Below, piece after piece: positions 53,012 through 62,387 of a stretch of DNA of 64,000 nucleotides (positions are counted from its first letter, which is position 1; each line of letters opens with the position of its first letter). Below the pieces are notes generated by a model. That model saw only the letters and a program-made list of their open reading frames with translations. It did no database searches and had not been told where the DNA came from. The stretch spans positions 3,698,501 through 3,762,500 of the forward strand of contig NZ_CP020772.1 of the NCBI RefSeq assembly GCF_002097535.1, in the 5' to 3' direction. Origin of the DNA: Halobacillus mangrovi (GTDB lineage: Bacteria; Bacillota; Bacilli; Bacillales; Halobacillaceae). A program made the translations under genes and the position numbers.

Positions 53012-54538
53012 ATGACGGTAAGAAAACCTACGATTGAACAGTTATTGGAAATCGCTGAGAGTTTTAACATGAACATGACGACAGAGGATCTAAAGACCTA
53101 CCAACAGTTAATGGACGGACCCATCCAGTCTTACAATCGATTAAGTCAATTAGTTGAACCAACACTCCCTGTCAAGTACCCTAGAACACCTGGATATCGC
53201 CCATCCCCTGAAGAAAATGAATACAATGCCTGGTACTGGAAAACATCGATCAAGGGAAATGCTTCTGGAAAGTTAGCAGGCAAAAAAATCGTCTTAAAAG
53301 ATAATATCAGTCTTTCAGGAGTTCCAATGATGAACGGATCATCCATGCTGGAAGGATTTGTGCCAGATGAAGACGCGACCATTGTAACAAGGATTCTGGA
53401 TGAGGGTGGTGAAATTGTTGGAAAAGCAGTCTGTGAGGACTTTTGTCTTTCAGGTGGGAGTCACACTTCAGCCACTGGACCGGTTTTAAACCCACATGAT
53501 CCCAGACGTTCAACAGGCGGATCCTCTAGCGGAAGTGCTGCACTCGTTGCTGCGGGAGAAGTAGATATGGCCATTGGAGGGGATCAAGGAGGCTCGATTC
53601 GAATGCCGAGCTCATGGTGCGGAGTATATGGATTAAAACCTACGTTTGGACTGGTTCCTTACACGGGAATTTTTCCAATCGAACAAACCATTGATCATAC
53701 AGGTCCCATCGCTAGAAGTGTTGAAGATGTCGCCTTATTACTTGAAGTTATCGCAGGACCGGACAACCTTGATCCAAGACAATCAGGGTTAGAACCAAAA
53801 CCATACTCTGAAGCACTGAAAGGGAATGCTCAAGGTCTTAAGATTGGTGTTTTAACCGAAGGATTTAACTGGGAAGGACTTTCTGAAGAAGATGTAGATC
53901 TCTTCGTTAACCAAGCCGCTCAATCCTTAACAGATGCCGGGGCAACGGTTGAAGAAGTTTCTATCCCTATGCATCGTGACGGAATTCATATTTGGAATGT
54001 TGTAGGCACAGAAGGATTAACGTCCAGCATGGTCAAAGAAAACGGAATGGGCACCAATTGGAAGGGGCATTATAGCACAAGGCTTCTAGATGCATATGGA
54101 AAAGCGAAAAAGACAAAGGCCGATGAATTTTCCGAAACTGTAAAAATGACGGTTTTACTCGGTGAGTATATGCAAAATCACTATAATGGGAAGTATTACG
54201 CGATCGCCCAAAACCTTGTTAGAAAATTAAAAGCTGCTTATGATGAGGCACTGGAAACGTATGATATTCTTGTCCTGCCAACTACTCCAATGAAACCGAC
54301 AAAAATTCCTTCACCTGATGCGCAAAAGGATGAAGTTATTATGCGTGCCCTCGAGAAGATTCCAAACACTGCACCATTTAATTTAACAGGACACCCGGCG
54401 ATGAACGTCCCTTGTGGAAAATCGGAAGGGCTGCCTGTCGGAATGATGCTCGTCGGCCGAATAGGAGAAGATGAGACTGTATTGCAAGCCGCTCACGCCT
54501 ATCAAGCGACTCATGAACGGGTTTCAGTCACTTCATAG
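53012..54538 (+). CDS. Amidase (amidase-signature family)
   Basis: 508 residues hydrolysing a carboxamide, substrate unknown. The triad is Lys in KIVLKDNISLSG, cis-Ser and Ser in RSTGGSSSGSAALVAAG and GGDQGGSIRMPSSWCG. The N-terminal 90 residues are an alpha-helical extension as in AmdA-like amidases. AAGGAGGAATTGGA precedes the ATG. Single gene. Confidence 0.9.
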   Translation: MTVRKPTIEQLLEIAESFNMNMTTEDLKTYQQLMDGPIQSYNRLSQLVEPTLPVKYPRTPGYRPSPEENEYNAWYWKTSIKGNASGKLAGKKIVLKDNISLSGVPMMNGSSMLEGFVPDEDATIVTRILDEGGEIVGKAVCEDFCLSGGSHTSATGPVLNPHDPRRSTGGSSSGSAALVAAGEVDMAIGGDQGGSIRMPSSWCGVYGLKPTFGLVPYTGIFPIEQTIDHTGPIARSVEDVALLLEVIAGPDNLDPRQSGLEPKPYSEALKGNAQGLKIGVLTEGFNWEGLSEEDVDLFVNQAAQSLTDAGATVEEVSIPMHRDGIHIWNVVGTEGLTSSMVKENGMGTNWKGHYSTRLLDAYGKAKKTKADEFSETVKMTVLLGEYMQNHYNGKYYAIAQNLVRKLKAAYDEALETYDILVLPTTPMKPTKIPSPDAQKDEVIMRALEKIPNTAPFNLTGHPAMNVPCGKSEGLPVGMMLVGRIGEDETVLQAAHAYQATHERVSVTS

Positions 54539-54547
54539 CTAGCCATT

Positions 54548-54598
54548 GGAAAGGGGTTGGAGCTATATTTTTTCATTTAGCTCCAACCCCTTTTAAAA
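54548..54598. terminator. Terminator between amidase and phosphofructokinase-like genes
   Basis: AAAGGGGTTGGAGCT with AGCTCCAACCCCTTT, 14-base loop, flanked by A- and T-rich tracts on both sides. Confidence 0.9.
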
Positions 54599-54631
54599 AT
54601 GGAATATATCTTTTTCTTTTCCTTCAACTCT

Positions 54632-55594
54632 TTATGATGACAATCTTCCGGACAAATAATACATTCTTTCATCGATCCGAGGCTCTTGCGAGAAGATCTC
54701 ATCGAAGTCAAAGTTCACAGGCTGATTATTTTTAATCCCTACTAATTTTCCTGTTTCATTATTCATCAGTAAGTCTATCGCATACGCCCCTAATCGACTA
54801 GCTAAAACTCGATCCCTTGCTGTAGGCGCTCCCCCTCGCTGCGTATGCCCTAGCACAGTCACTCGTGATTCGATTCCTGCCTCTTCTTTCAATTTGGCGT
54901 TGAGATCGATTCCAGACACACTTCCTTCTGCTACGACAATAATGCTGTATCTATTTCCGCTCCCCCTTTTTATCTGTTCAACAATACTCTCTACATCCTC
55001 TTTCTTTTCAGGAATGACTATACTTTCAGCCCCACCAGCTAGTCCAGAGTATAGAGCTAAATTCCCTGTATCCTTCCCAGCAACTTCAACGATCGATGTT
55101 TTTTCATGCGATGAAGCTGTATCACGAATGCGATCAATGTAATCAATGACCGTGTTTAAAGCTGTGTCAAAACCTATTGTTTCCTCTATACCTGGGATAT
55201 CATTGTCAATCGTGGCAGGAATGCCGATACACGGAAAGCCTCTACTGGCTAAAGATTGGGTTACATGTAACGCATCTCTTCCCCCAATGACAATAAGAGC
55301 GTCTATTTTTAACTTTTTCAGGTTTTCAATGGCTTTTTTTTGGCCTGCCTCTTTAGAGATTTCTTCAGTTATGTAAGATTGCAGTACGGTCCCTCCTCGC
55401 TGCAGGATAGAACCTACAGACGCCGCATCCAACTTCTCAGCAGATTCGTTTAACAATCCCTGGAATCCATATTTAACCCCAACCATCTCTATATCATGAT
55501 ATAAGCCTGATCTTACAACAGCACGTATAGCTGCATTCATTCCTGGAGCGTCTTCTCCGCTTGTTAAGACACCAATTCTATTCATTGCATTCAC
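54632..55594 (-). CDS. 6-phosphofructokinase paralogue with altered ATP site
   Basis: 320-residue protein of the PfkA fold, but not the canonical enzyme. Residues given with the Bacillus numbering (subtract 3 from this protein): Gly11 is Glu14, Arg72 is Ile75, Cys73 is Thr76, and the GGDGS loop with Asp103 is GGRDA (Arg106). MGR is AGK. Retained are the TIDNDIPG catalytic Asp127, Glu222, Arg243, His249 and Arg252 of the sugar-phosphate site. The start is GTG at 55594 (AAGGA 6 bases upstream) or ATG at 55585. It stands alone, away from accDA and pyk. Probably a non-catalytic or differently reacting paralogue. Confidence 0.85.
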   Translation of the reverse strand: MNAMNRIGVLTSGEDAPGMNAAIRAVVRSGLYHDIEMVGVKYGFQGLLNESAEKLDAASVGSILQRGGTVLQSYITEEISKEAGQKKAIENLKKLKIDALIVIGGRDALHVTQSLASRGFPCIGIPATIDNDIPGIEETIGFDTALNTVIDYIDRIRDTASSHEKTSIVEVAGKDTGNLALYSGLAGGAESIVIPEKKEDVESIVEQIKRGSGNRYSIIVVAEGSVSGIDLNAKLKEEAGIESRVTVLGHTQRGGAPTARDRVLASRLGAYAIDLLMNNETGKLVGIKNNQPVNFDFDEIFSQEPRIDERMYYLSGRLSS

Positions 55595-55762
55595 TCTCTT
55601 TCCTTTACCACATCGTTGATAGCTATTCTATACTTTATTCGCTCCTCCAACAAGAGTAGCCCTGATAGAAAAAGGGCTAATTAACCTCTCCCGTTAGTGA
55701 AGTCGAAAGAAAAAAATCCATGACCATATTCTACTAATCAGATGAAGAACAACTTAAAAGAC

Positions 55763-55788
55763 TACCTCCTTACTAGTAGGAAGTAGGA
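55763..55788. repeat. Imperfect palindrome in the pfk-nfo gap
   Basis: CTAC-C-TCCTTACTAGTAGGA-A-GTAG, one mismatch. The 290-base gap (55595-55884) has no gene or other signal that I can see. Confidence 0.45.
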
Positions 55789-55884
55789 TGTCTCTCACGT
55801 TCTTTACAGTTACTATACGAACTCCAATTCACGTACTTATTTCATTGGCCAAGCTCAGTTATCGGCAAAACAAATGGCTTTTAG

Positions 55885-56718
55885 CTATCCCCACCTCTTT
55901 TGCAATTGTTGAATTTCTTTTTCATGGGAGACTTTTTCTTTTGGAGTTTCTAAAATAAATGGGATATTTTCTATTAGGCTTGATTCCATTACCTGAGAAA
56001 ATTGTTCTTCCTTTATATAGCCAGCATTAAAAATATTCGCATGCCTGTCTTTTCCACTGCCTGTGTCGTATTTAGAATTGTTGAGATGGAAAACGACTAA
56101 ATGCTCAAAGTAACCTAGTTCTACGCCTTTATGTAATAATTGCTTCCAATTATCCCCGTTCCATAGCCCGCTTGCAAATGCATGGCACGTATCAAGGCAG
56201 TAACCGATCTTTTCTGGATAGTCACATAATTTCCGGAGTTGCACGAGTTCTTCCAAAGTTGTCCCCATCGTTCCCGGCTTTCCCGCCATATTTTCCAGTA
56301 GGATCTTACAGTTCCCCTCCCACTGACTGAGCACGTAATTCAGTATCTCTAACATTAATCGATAACTGGCAAGTGGATCATCCCTGAATATATTTTTCCC
56401 AAAATGGACTACTACCCCAAGGGAACCGCAGGCTTCAGCAATTTCTAGATCGCTCAAAAGAGAATCGATGACTTGCTCTTTTTTCTTATCATCAGCGGGA
56501 GTTAACGTTGTAGGGTACGGCGTATGGGCTACAGATACGATCCCCTTTTCCGTACAGTATTCCTTGCACATATTCGCATCCTCTTTATCAAACGATTTGA
56601 CCGATAAACTCCTTGGATTCTTCGGAAAGTATTGAAACGCACCAGCGTTAAGAGAGGCTGCTTGTTTTGCCGCTCCTAAATAACCGTCTTTAATCGACAC
56701 ATGGCTGCCAAAAATCAT
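55885..56718 (-). CDS. nfo: Endonuclease IV-like apurinic endonuclease
   Basis: 277-residue TIM-barrel enzyme that cuts DNA at abasic sites. Metal ligands of the Nfo family are visible: GSHVS, VAHTPY, VVHFGK, LLENMAG, YCLDTCHAFASG, VFHLNNSK, DRHANI, and LETPKE. The loops VHFGK and ENMAG differ from the common HPGS and ETTAGQG, but the ligands are all kept. GGAGGGTC precedes the ATG. Single gene next to spore genes; a spore DNA-repair role (as in B. subtilis Nfo) is plausible. Confidence 0.9.
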   Translation of the reverse strand: MIFGSHVSIKDGYLGAAKQAASLNAGAFQYFPKNPRSLSVKSFDKEDANMCKEYCTEKGIVSVAHTPYPTTLTPADDKKKEQVIDSLLSDLEIAEACGSLGVVVHFGKNIFRDDPLASYRLMLEILNYVLSQWEGNCKILLENMAGKPGTMGTTLEELVQLRKLCDYPEKIGYCLDTCHAFASGLWNGDNWKQLLHKGVELGYFEHLVVFHLNNSKYDTGSGKDRHANIFNAGYIKEEQFSQVMESSLIENIPFILETPKEKVSHEKEIQQLQKRWG

Positions 56719-56880
56719 TTAGACCCTCCTGTCCTCGTACTTTGAAGGTAATATTTTGTTAGTTTATCCATAATGTATATAGTCATTAGTTATAAATATG
56801 GAAGCAAAGTGGTGTTGGAGGATATTATGGAAGCATTTTTGCTGGCTTTTTTCATACAATCTCTTTAGAGGTGATGATCA

Positions 56881-57321
56881 GTGCCAAGAGTAAAATATAC
56901 GGAAAAAGATGTTGCTTTAATGGCAAGAATGATGAGGGCTGAAGCAGAAGGCGAAGGAAAATTAGGGATGCTTATGGTCGGCAATGTTATTGTAAATCGG
57001 CGAAAAGCGGATTGTTTAGATTTTAAAGGTTTAACATCAATACGAGATGTTATTTTTCAAGTTCAAGGAGGGAACTTTTCTTTTGAGGCCGTACAAAAAG
57101 GGAACGTCTTTTATAACCGTGCAAGAAGTGCGGAAAAAAGATTAGCCAGACAAAATTTAAACTACTGGAGACAACATCCGTCCAAGTATGCGCTTTGGTA
57201 TTTTAACCCGTATGGTCAATGTCCATCTACATGGTACGGTCAGCCATTTACCGGACAATTTAAAGAGCATTGTTATTACGAACCACAGGGTGGCACGTGC
57301 CCTGGGGCTTATCGATGGTAA
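56881..57321 (+). CDS. cwlJ: Spore cortex-lytic enzyme CwlJ-like (SleB/CwlJ family)
   Basis: 146-residue cell-wall hydrolase of the CwlJ type (B. subtilis CwlJ has 142). MMRAEAEGEGKLGMLMVGNVIVNR holds the catalytic Glu, and PYGQCPSTWYGQPFTGQFKEHCYY is the C-terminal core. No signal peptide, as for CwlJ. GTG at 56881 with GAGGTGA upstream. CATACAAT at 56855-56862 could be a sigma-E -10, but the -35 is not clear. The usual partner gerQ is not adjacent. Confidence 0.9.
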   Translation: MPRVKYTEKDVALMARMMRAEAEGEGKLGMLMVGNVIVNRRKADCLDFKGLTSIRDVIFQVQGGNFSFEAVQKGNVFYNRARSAEKRLARQNLNYWRQHPSKYALWYFNPYGQCPSTWYGQPFTGQFKEHCYYEPQGGTCPGAYRW

Positions 57322-57349
57322 AGAAAAGGGAACGGAGCATTTGGAGTAG

Positions 57350-57411
57350 AAAAAACAGATCCAAGACATAAAGAAGATCGCCCATTCTTATGTCATGAGA
57401 TCTGTTTTTTT
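57350..57411. terminator. Bidirectional terminator after cwlJ
   Basis: AAAAAACAGATC pairing with GATCTGTTTTTT, plus an inner stem (GACATAAAGAA/TTCTTATGTC). Confidence 0.85.
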
Positions 57412-57440
57412 ATATGATGATATTTTCTCGATCCACTGTC

Positions 57441-57941
57441 TTATCCTCTATATTTAATCGTTAATCCTTTTAAGAAATTTCTAGCGTATTGATCCCCAAA
57501 CTGTTTGTAATTTTTGTGCCCTTCTTTTCTTAATAACGCACTTACTTCCCCTTTCGTTATCTTAACGCCTGCTTCACCTAGAATATCGATAATATCCTCA
57601 CTGGTTAACTTTAATGCGATTTTCACTTTTTTTAACATGACGTTATTCACACTGGATTGATTCTTAATTGAACGGTCCGGTTTATTCGGCTGACCAGGTT
57701 TTGGTTCTTGGGGGCCTCGTTCAAACGTGATGAAGCCATTTAAAAAGGACTCTAACGTGCTGTTTGTGCATTTCAAATGCTCTTCACTGTCCTCATCTTC
57801 AAAGTCATCTGATCGGGTAAGCAGCTTTGACAATTCTTCTCTTGTTAGATCTACGCCGCCGAGTTTAAAAATTTCGATCATATCTTGATCTTTGATATCC
57901 AGGGCGTATCTTAATCTAATTAATATATCATTATTATCCAT
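57441..57941 (-). CDS. YehS-like (DUF1456) protein
   Basis: 166 residues, function unknown. Two related helical repeats: residues 1-50 (NNDILIRLRYALDIKDQDMI, LGGVDLTREELSKLL) and 100-150 (VMLKKVKIALKLTSEDIIDI, EAGVKITKGEVSALLRKE), separated by a polar, proline-rich linker. This two-repeat form is that of DUF1456/YehS. GGAGG precedes the ATG. Confidence 0.85.
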   Translation of the reverse strand: MDNNDILIRLRYALDIKDQDMIEIFKLGGVDLTREELSKLLTRSDDFEDEDSEEHLKCTNSTLESFLNGFITFERGPQEPKPGQPNKPDRSIKNQSSVNNVMLKKVKIALKLTSEDIIDILGEAGVKITKGEVSALLRKEGHKNYKQFGDQYARNFLKGLTIKYRG

Positions 57942-58306
57942 ATATGAACCTCCAATAATAGTACATTACAGTGAAAAAAACGAGACTGAGTCTTTCCGTC
58001 GATTTTATAGCTTTTCCACTTTCTACTGCGCTTCATTCTTGTATGCTTGTAATTTTAAATATAAATGTAAAGCTGGAGAGTGAAAGTGCCTCTTTTTTCA
58101 AAGTTTCTTTTCAAAATCGATTTTGATTTTATTATCTTAAACCAGAGAGTTCGTGACCTTCACGTTGTGATTTTCACCAAACCAATGACAGTTATTTTAT
58201 CCTTTATTAGTCATAACAGCAAGAGCACAGTTCTTTCTTCTCCTATTACTAACGAACAACGAGCATAAAACGTTTGAATCCTTACGTTTCCTTAGAGGAA
58301 AAAAGT
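57942..58306. other. Gap without recognisable gene
   Basis: About 365 bases, T-rich. Only short frames lacking ribosome-binding sites. I see no RNA element or clear promoter. Confidence 0.6.
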
Positions 58307-58361
58307 AGGATTTGAATATGAAAAGTATAGGATTTGAATATGAAAAGTATAGGATTTATCC
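58307..58361 (+). repeat. Short tandem repeat upstream of the lipoprotein gene
   Basis: The unit AGTATAGGATTTGAATATGAAA (22 bases, given here broken as AGTATAGGATTT and GAATATGAAA) appears about 2.5 times; the first copy has AGTAGG in place of AGTATAGG. It ends 50 bases before the start codon. Confidence 0.85.
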
Positions 58362-58413
58362 TTAGGGTGAAACCATTTACCTAGACAGGTAACACCTAGG
58401 AGGACTTTTTGCT

Positions 58414-59019
58414 TTGAATCGAACGTTCTTACGGTTCGTAGTTATAGCTTCAGTCGTACTTTTAGTTGCTGGATGTTCAGATTCGTCTTCTGACACCTCT
58501 GATGGCGGTGGAGAAGAATCCTCTTCCGTTACTTCCGAAGAGGATGAAGGTGCTGTTTCGAAAGACAAAGAAACCATCCTCACTTATTTGGAAAATGAAT
58601 TCACAGGGCCGACGAAAGAGTTAAGCCAAGCTTACGAGAAATTTTATGCAGATGGATCCAACCGTGACCGTTCAGTATTAAAGTCGTATATTGACGACCG
58701 TTATAAACCTCTTGTTGCTAAAGGGGATTACCCGGAATTTGTAAATGTAGGTCATGCTCTTGAATGGCTAGGAATGGCACAGCGATATGGGTATGAACTG
58801 AAACCAGCAGATATCCAAATTGCAAAAGATCAGATTGAAAAGAACGATGCTTCCACTTACACCTTCCACGTTAGAGTGGAATACAGCAAAGAAGGAAAAA
58901 CTGACAGCGCTATGGTTACAGGAAACATTCACTTGAATAAGAATAACCGAATTTCTTTAATTGGAAATGTCAATGATAGCGATTTAAGGTCAGGTATGCT
59001 GGCATCTGTTGAAAACTAA
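58414..59019 (+). CDS. Putative lipoprotein of unknown function
   Basis: 201 residues. Signal peptide MNRTFLRFVVIASVVLLVAG with lipobox VAGC (Cys21), then a Ser/Asp/Glu linker (residues 22-50) and a folded domain of about 150 residues. Expected on the outer face of the membrane. The TTG at 58414 has AGGAGG 10 bases upstream. Tandem repeats precede it. No family recognised. Confidence 0.82.
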   Translation: MNRTFLRFVVIASVVLLVAGCSDSSSDTSDGGGEESSSVTSEEDEGAVSKDKETILTYLENEFTGPTKELSQAYEKFYADGSNRDRSVLKSYIDDRYKPLVAKGDYPEFVNVGHALEWLGMAQRYGYELKPADIQIAKDQIEKNDASTYTFHVRVEYSKEGKTDSAMVTGNIHLNKNNRISLIGNVNDSDLRSGMLASVEN

Positions 59020-59063
59020 TAGGAGTTAAATGCTCAGGCGAACCTTAAGCCCTACTTTTTAGA

Positions 59064-59103
59064 GGAGAGGTCAATCCATTGGCGAGGGTTGACCTCTTTT
59101 GTT
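59064..59103 (+). terminator. Terminator after the lipoprotein gene
   Basis: AGAGGTCAA with TTGACCTCT, followed by TTTTG. Confidence 0.85.
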
Positions 59104-59167
59104 TATTAGGAAAGGGTGTGGACTCAGTTACAAAAATGGACGCAGAGGAAAAAGGAAACTATACCTT

Positions 59168-61303
59168 TCAAGTTTTCTTATTAAAATCAAATTTAATCTT
59201 ATAATCTTGATCGAGCATTAACGCCGTACTAAACGTTTTCTTTCCCTTAAATCCTTTTAACACCTTCGTACGCTTCTTCTCGCATAACGTTTTAATCATG
59301 TTCTTCGACAGCGTTTTTCCGGCTAATCGCTTCGGAAAACTCACTTTACATCCTTCTGTATAAGCCGAGCACCCATAAAATTTGTACCGATCCATAATCA
59401 CGCCCGTCGGACAGGCGGGACACTTGGCGATCGGGTCGTTCCAGCTTTTTTTCTCACCAGTACTGCGAACTTGAACGTTTTGAATCGATTCAGGCATTTC
59501 TTTAATGAGCTTATCAATAAACTGATGGGTCTGTTTGATAAACATTTGCTTAGACCCTTCTCCATTGCCGATTTTCTTTAGATACGATTCCCATTTGGCC
59601 GTCATGGACGGGCTTGATAAAAGCGTACCTTCAATCGCTTCACAGAGCATAATCCCTTTGTCTGTAATCGACACAATATTTTTCTTCACTTCTATATAGT
59701 TTTGCGTTTTAATGGTTTCAATAATACTCGAACGGGTGGCTTCTGTGCCAAGTCCCTCTACTTCTTTTAGGATTTCCACATCTTCTTCATCATCCACGAG
59801 CTTCCCGCACGTTTTCATCATGGTGATCAGCTGCCCTTCCGTATACGGCTTCGGCGGCTGCGTCATGCTTTCCTTAATATGAAGCTTTGCGCCAACCTCT
59901 TCGCCATTTTGGACTTCTGGCAGGAAGGCTTCTTTTTCCTGCTTAGCTTTAGACGGCTTTGGAAACAGCTCTTTCCAGCCTCGGTCAACTTCTCGTTTCC
60001 CCGTGGACTTAAACGGTAAGTCGTGAACATGTGTGTAAATCGTTGTTTCTTCATACACGTAGTCTCTGTGGAACATGGCAAGCGTCGTAGCGAGTACTTC
60101 TCTATAAATATTTTGTTCATCCCGGCTCAGCCCATTCAGCTTCTTCTCACTTGGCACCGATTTTGTTGGAATAATTGCGTAGTGTTCCTGGACTTTACTG
60201 TTGTTCACATACCGCTTATTCGGTTTTAAGGATACCGGTGTAAAAGAAACGTTCATCGATTGCTGGTACTGATTTAAATTTTTTACTAAGTAGGCGAACT
60301 CATTTTCTGTTATAAAATTACAGTCTGTCCTCGGATAGGAAACCAAACGCTTTTCATAGAGTTTTTGCATTGTCTTCAAAACTTGTGAAGGCGTGTATTT
60401 CCAACGTCTGTTCGCCACGCTCTGCAAGGTGGACAGTGAATGCAGCTTCGGTGACTTCATGTGCTTTGTCTTTTTATCAACTTTTTGAACAATTCCACGT
60501 AAGGGTTCATTTTCCTTCAATCCATGTTGATCCATCAATGCTTGTACTTTCGCTTTATCTTTATCCTTAATCTTCGCAAGTCCTTTATAGGAACCCTTTT
60601 CCGCTTGGAACAAGCCTTCAATCTGATAAAAAGGCTCTGAGACGAAGTTTTCAATTTCTTTGTGACGCTGGTAGATTAAATACACAGTCGGAGACTGCAC
60701 CCGTCCAATTGACAAGTGATTGTTGAACCCTTTTTTCTGCAAATGGAGCGTAAACAAACGGCTCGCATTGATCCCTACCATCCAATCACTGATTTGACGA
60801 GCTTTCGCTTCATCAAACATCTTGAGGTCCTTGTCGTTGCTTTGTAAATGATTAAATCCTTTACGCACTTCATCTTTCTCGAGAGAATTGATCCACAACC
60901 GTTGAACAGGTTTTCCTTTTACACCCGTTAAACGGAGAATACTATAGAAAATATTCGAGCCTTCGCGATCGACATCAGCCGCATTCACGATTACGTCCGC
61001 TTGCTGAAACAGCTTCTTCACCGCCTGAAACTGCTCCCACTTCCCTTTTGAAACTTTCTCAAGGAACCGATCCGGCACAATCGGAAGCTGTTCAAGCTTC
61101 CACCGCTTCCACTCGGGTTTATAGTCATGAGGTTCTTTTAATTCAACCAGATGGCCGACTCCCCATGTAATTGTCGCTCCATCCGGAAAAGTTTCATCTG
61201 GCTTTAGTTGAATATACGTTTTTGTTTTTTCCTGAATCGTAAAAGCCTCTGCATAAGCTTTTGCCTGAGAGGGTTTTTCGGCTAAGATGACCACCCTTGT
61301 CAT
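59168..61303 (-). CDS. topB: DNA topoisomerase III
   Basis: Type IA topoisomerase, 711 residues. The TOPRIM domain opens with VVILAEKPSQAKAYAEAF and contains VNAADVDREGSNIF, the active-site Tyr is in KRLVSYPRTDCNFI (near residue 310), and a C-terminal zinc-ribbon-like CPACPTGVIMDRYKFYGCS follows. ATG 61303 after GGGAGTGGAGAGACC is chosen over the frame opening at 61333. Housekeeping or accessory TopB; no conjugative genes nearby. Confidence 0.95.
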   Translation of the reverse strand: MTRVVILAEKPSQAKAYAEAFTIQEKTKTYIQLKPDETFPDGATITWGVGHLVELKEPHDYKPEWKRWKLEQLPIVPDRFLEKVSKGKWEQFQAVKKLFQQADVIVNAADVDREGSNIFYSILRLTGVKGKPVQRLWINSLEKDEVRKGFNHLQSNDKDLKMFDEAKARQISDWMVGINASRLFTLHLQKKGFNNHLSIGRVQSPTVYLIYQRHKEIENFVSEPFYQIEGLFQAEKGSYKGLAKIKDKDKAKVQALMDQHGLKENEPLRGIVQKVDKKTKHMKSPKLHSLSTLQSVANRRWKYTPSQVLKTMQKLYEKRLVSYPRTDCNFITENEFAYLVKNLNQYQQSMNVSFTPVSLKPNKRYVNNSKVQEHYAIIPTKSVPSEKKLNGLSRDEQNIYREVLATTLAMFHRDYVYEETTIYTHVHDLPFKSTGKREVDRGWKELFPKPSKAKQEKEAFLPEVQNGEEVGAKLHIKESMTQPPKPYTEGQLITMMKTCGKLVDDEEDVEILKEVEGLGTEATRSSIIETIKTQNYIEVKKNIVSITDKGIMLCEAIEGTLLSSPSMTAKWESYLKKIGNGEGSKQMFIKQTHQFIDKLIKEMPESIQNVQVRSTGEKKSWNDPIAKCPACPTGVIMDRYKFYGCSAYTEGCKVSFPKRLAGKTLSKNMIKTLCEKKRTKVLKGFKGKKTFSTALMLDQDYKIKFDFNKKT

Positions 61304-61401
61304 GGTCTCTCCACTCCCTTCAATAGACCCCAAGAGTACTATGAGATGAATAGGAAAGCAAGAGTAGAAGGAGAACTAGACTGGGATTCTTCTATTCATT
61401 A

Positions 61402-61450
61402 GAAAAACACCTCCAATTGTCATCCGCAGGATAACAATGAAGGTGCTTAT
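61402..61450 (-). terminator. Terminator of the 2OG-oxygenase gene
   Basis: CACCTTCATTGTTATCC pairing with GGATGACAATTGGAGGTG (imperfect), followed by five T residues on the minus strand. Confidence 0.75.
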
Positions 61451-61493
61451 AAAGTATTTCTCTATCCAACTCATGGCTTTTACATATTCGACC

Positions 61494-62129
61494 TTATCTG
61501 TACTGTTTTCTCCGCACCCACATCGTCGCTGCCCACTTTTCTCCAGCAGTAACCGGGGAACCGCCGTGAAGCGTCCGTTCATTTATCGCAGGATCCGAAT
61601 AAAAATATTCAAAATACACGCCCATACCTTTATGAGGTGAGACAGATAGATTCATATGAGGAAAATAGGTTTCCCCTCCCTCTTCGACATCGTTCAAGTA
61701 AAGAACAAGAGTGCTGATCCTTGGGTTGTTCGTTGCTTTGACTTTTGATTTAAAATAATCGTAATGGGCTTTATATTCCTGGCCTTGTTTATAATTCAGG
61801 ATGTGAATTCCTTCTCCATGCTCTACGGGTACATTCATGATTTGCGCAAGTCGCTTTTCAATCCTCGTCGTAATATCGTCCTCTGGCAGGAATGTACTGC
61901 TGCTTGTCCGAATATCGCTCACTTCATGCCGTGATCCGATTTTCGACCGGTTCAAACGGTCTTTGGAAAGACAAATCAGCTCCTCACATTCTGCATCACT
62001 TACGACATTTCCTAAAATAGCAATCTTAGGATCTTCCATTTTAGCGATAATCGCGATCTCACGGTCTTCCGCCATAATCTTGTTTCCCGTGTGATCGAAA
62101 ATTGAACCTTCTTTCACTTGCATGGTCAC
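61494..62129 (-). CDS. 2-oxoglutarate/Fe(II) oxygenase, prolyl-4-hydroxylase-like
   Basis: 211 residues. The double-stranded beta-helix ligands are His and Asp in KAHYDYF and His in TLHGGSPVTAGEKW, with Lys of GEKW binding 2-oxoglutarate. FLPEDDITTRIEKRL and ILNYKQGQEY are P4H-family blocks. Similar enzymes occur in Bacillus anthracis. Its protein substrate is unknown. GTG at 62129 follows AGAGG; the ATG two codons on is less well placed. Confidence 0.9.
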   Translation of the reverse strand: MTMQVKEGSIFDHTGNKIMAEDREIAIIAKMEDPKIAILGNVVSDAECEELICLSKDRLNRSKIGSRHEVSDIRTSSSTFLPEDDITTRIEKRLAQIMNVPVEHGEGIHILNYKQGQEYKAHYDYFKSKVKATNNPRISTLVLYLNDVEEGGETYFPHMNLSVSPHKGMGVYFEYFYSDPAINERTLHGGSPVTAGEKWAATMWVRRKQYR

Positions 62130-62314
62130 TTTTTCATCAACCTCTTCTTATTTGATAAAACGCTTTTAAAAACAACATTCTAGTTTTATAGGTTATGATA
62201 GCATCATACCATCTTCTTACAATTTATTCTTTAATTTTCATAAAAATACCAAAAGTGTTCACAAATAAAGATAGAATCTCTTAATGGTTAGGTTGATAGT
62301 TTTACATTTCAGCA

Positions 62315-62356
62315 ATAAAAACCTGCCCCTTCCACATTCAGAGGGGCAGGCTTTAA
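62315..62356 (-). terminator. Terminator of the AlaX gene
   Basis: AACCTGCCCCT with AGGGGCAGGCTT, with an AAAA run giving TTTT on the minus strand. Confidence 0.88.
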
Positions 62357-62387
62357 ACTTCATCTATAGGAAACTTCTTTTAAAAAA

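Noticed and set aside
58307..58361. CRISPR-like array
   Set aside because: The units are contiguous with no spacers and no cas genes exist nearby.
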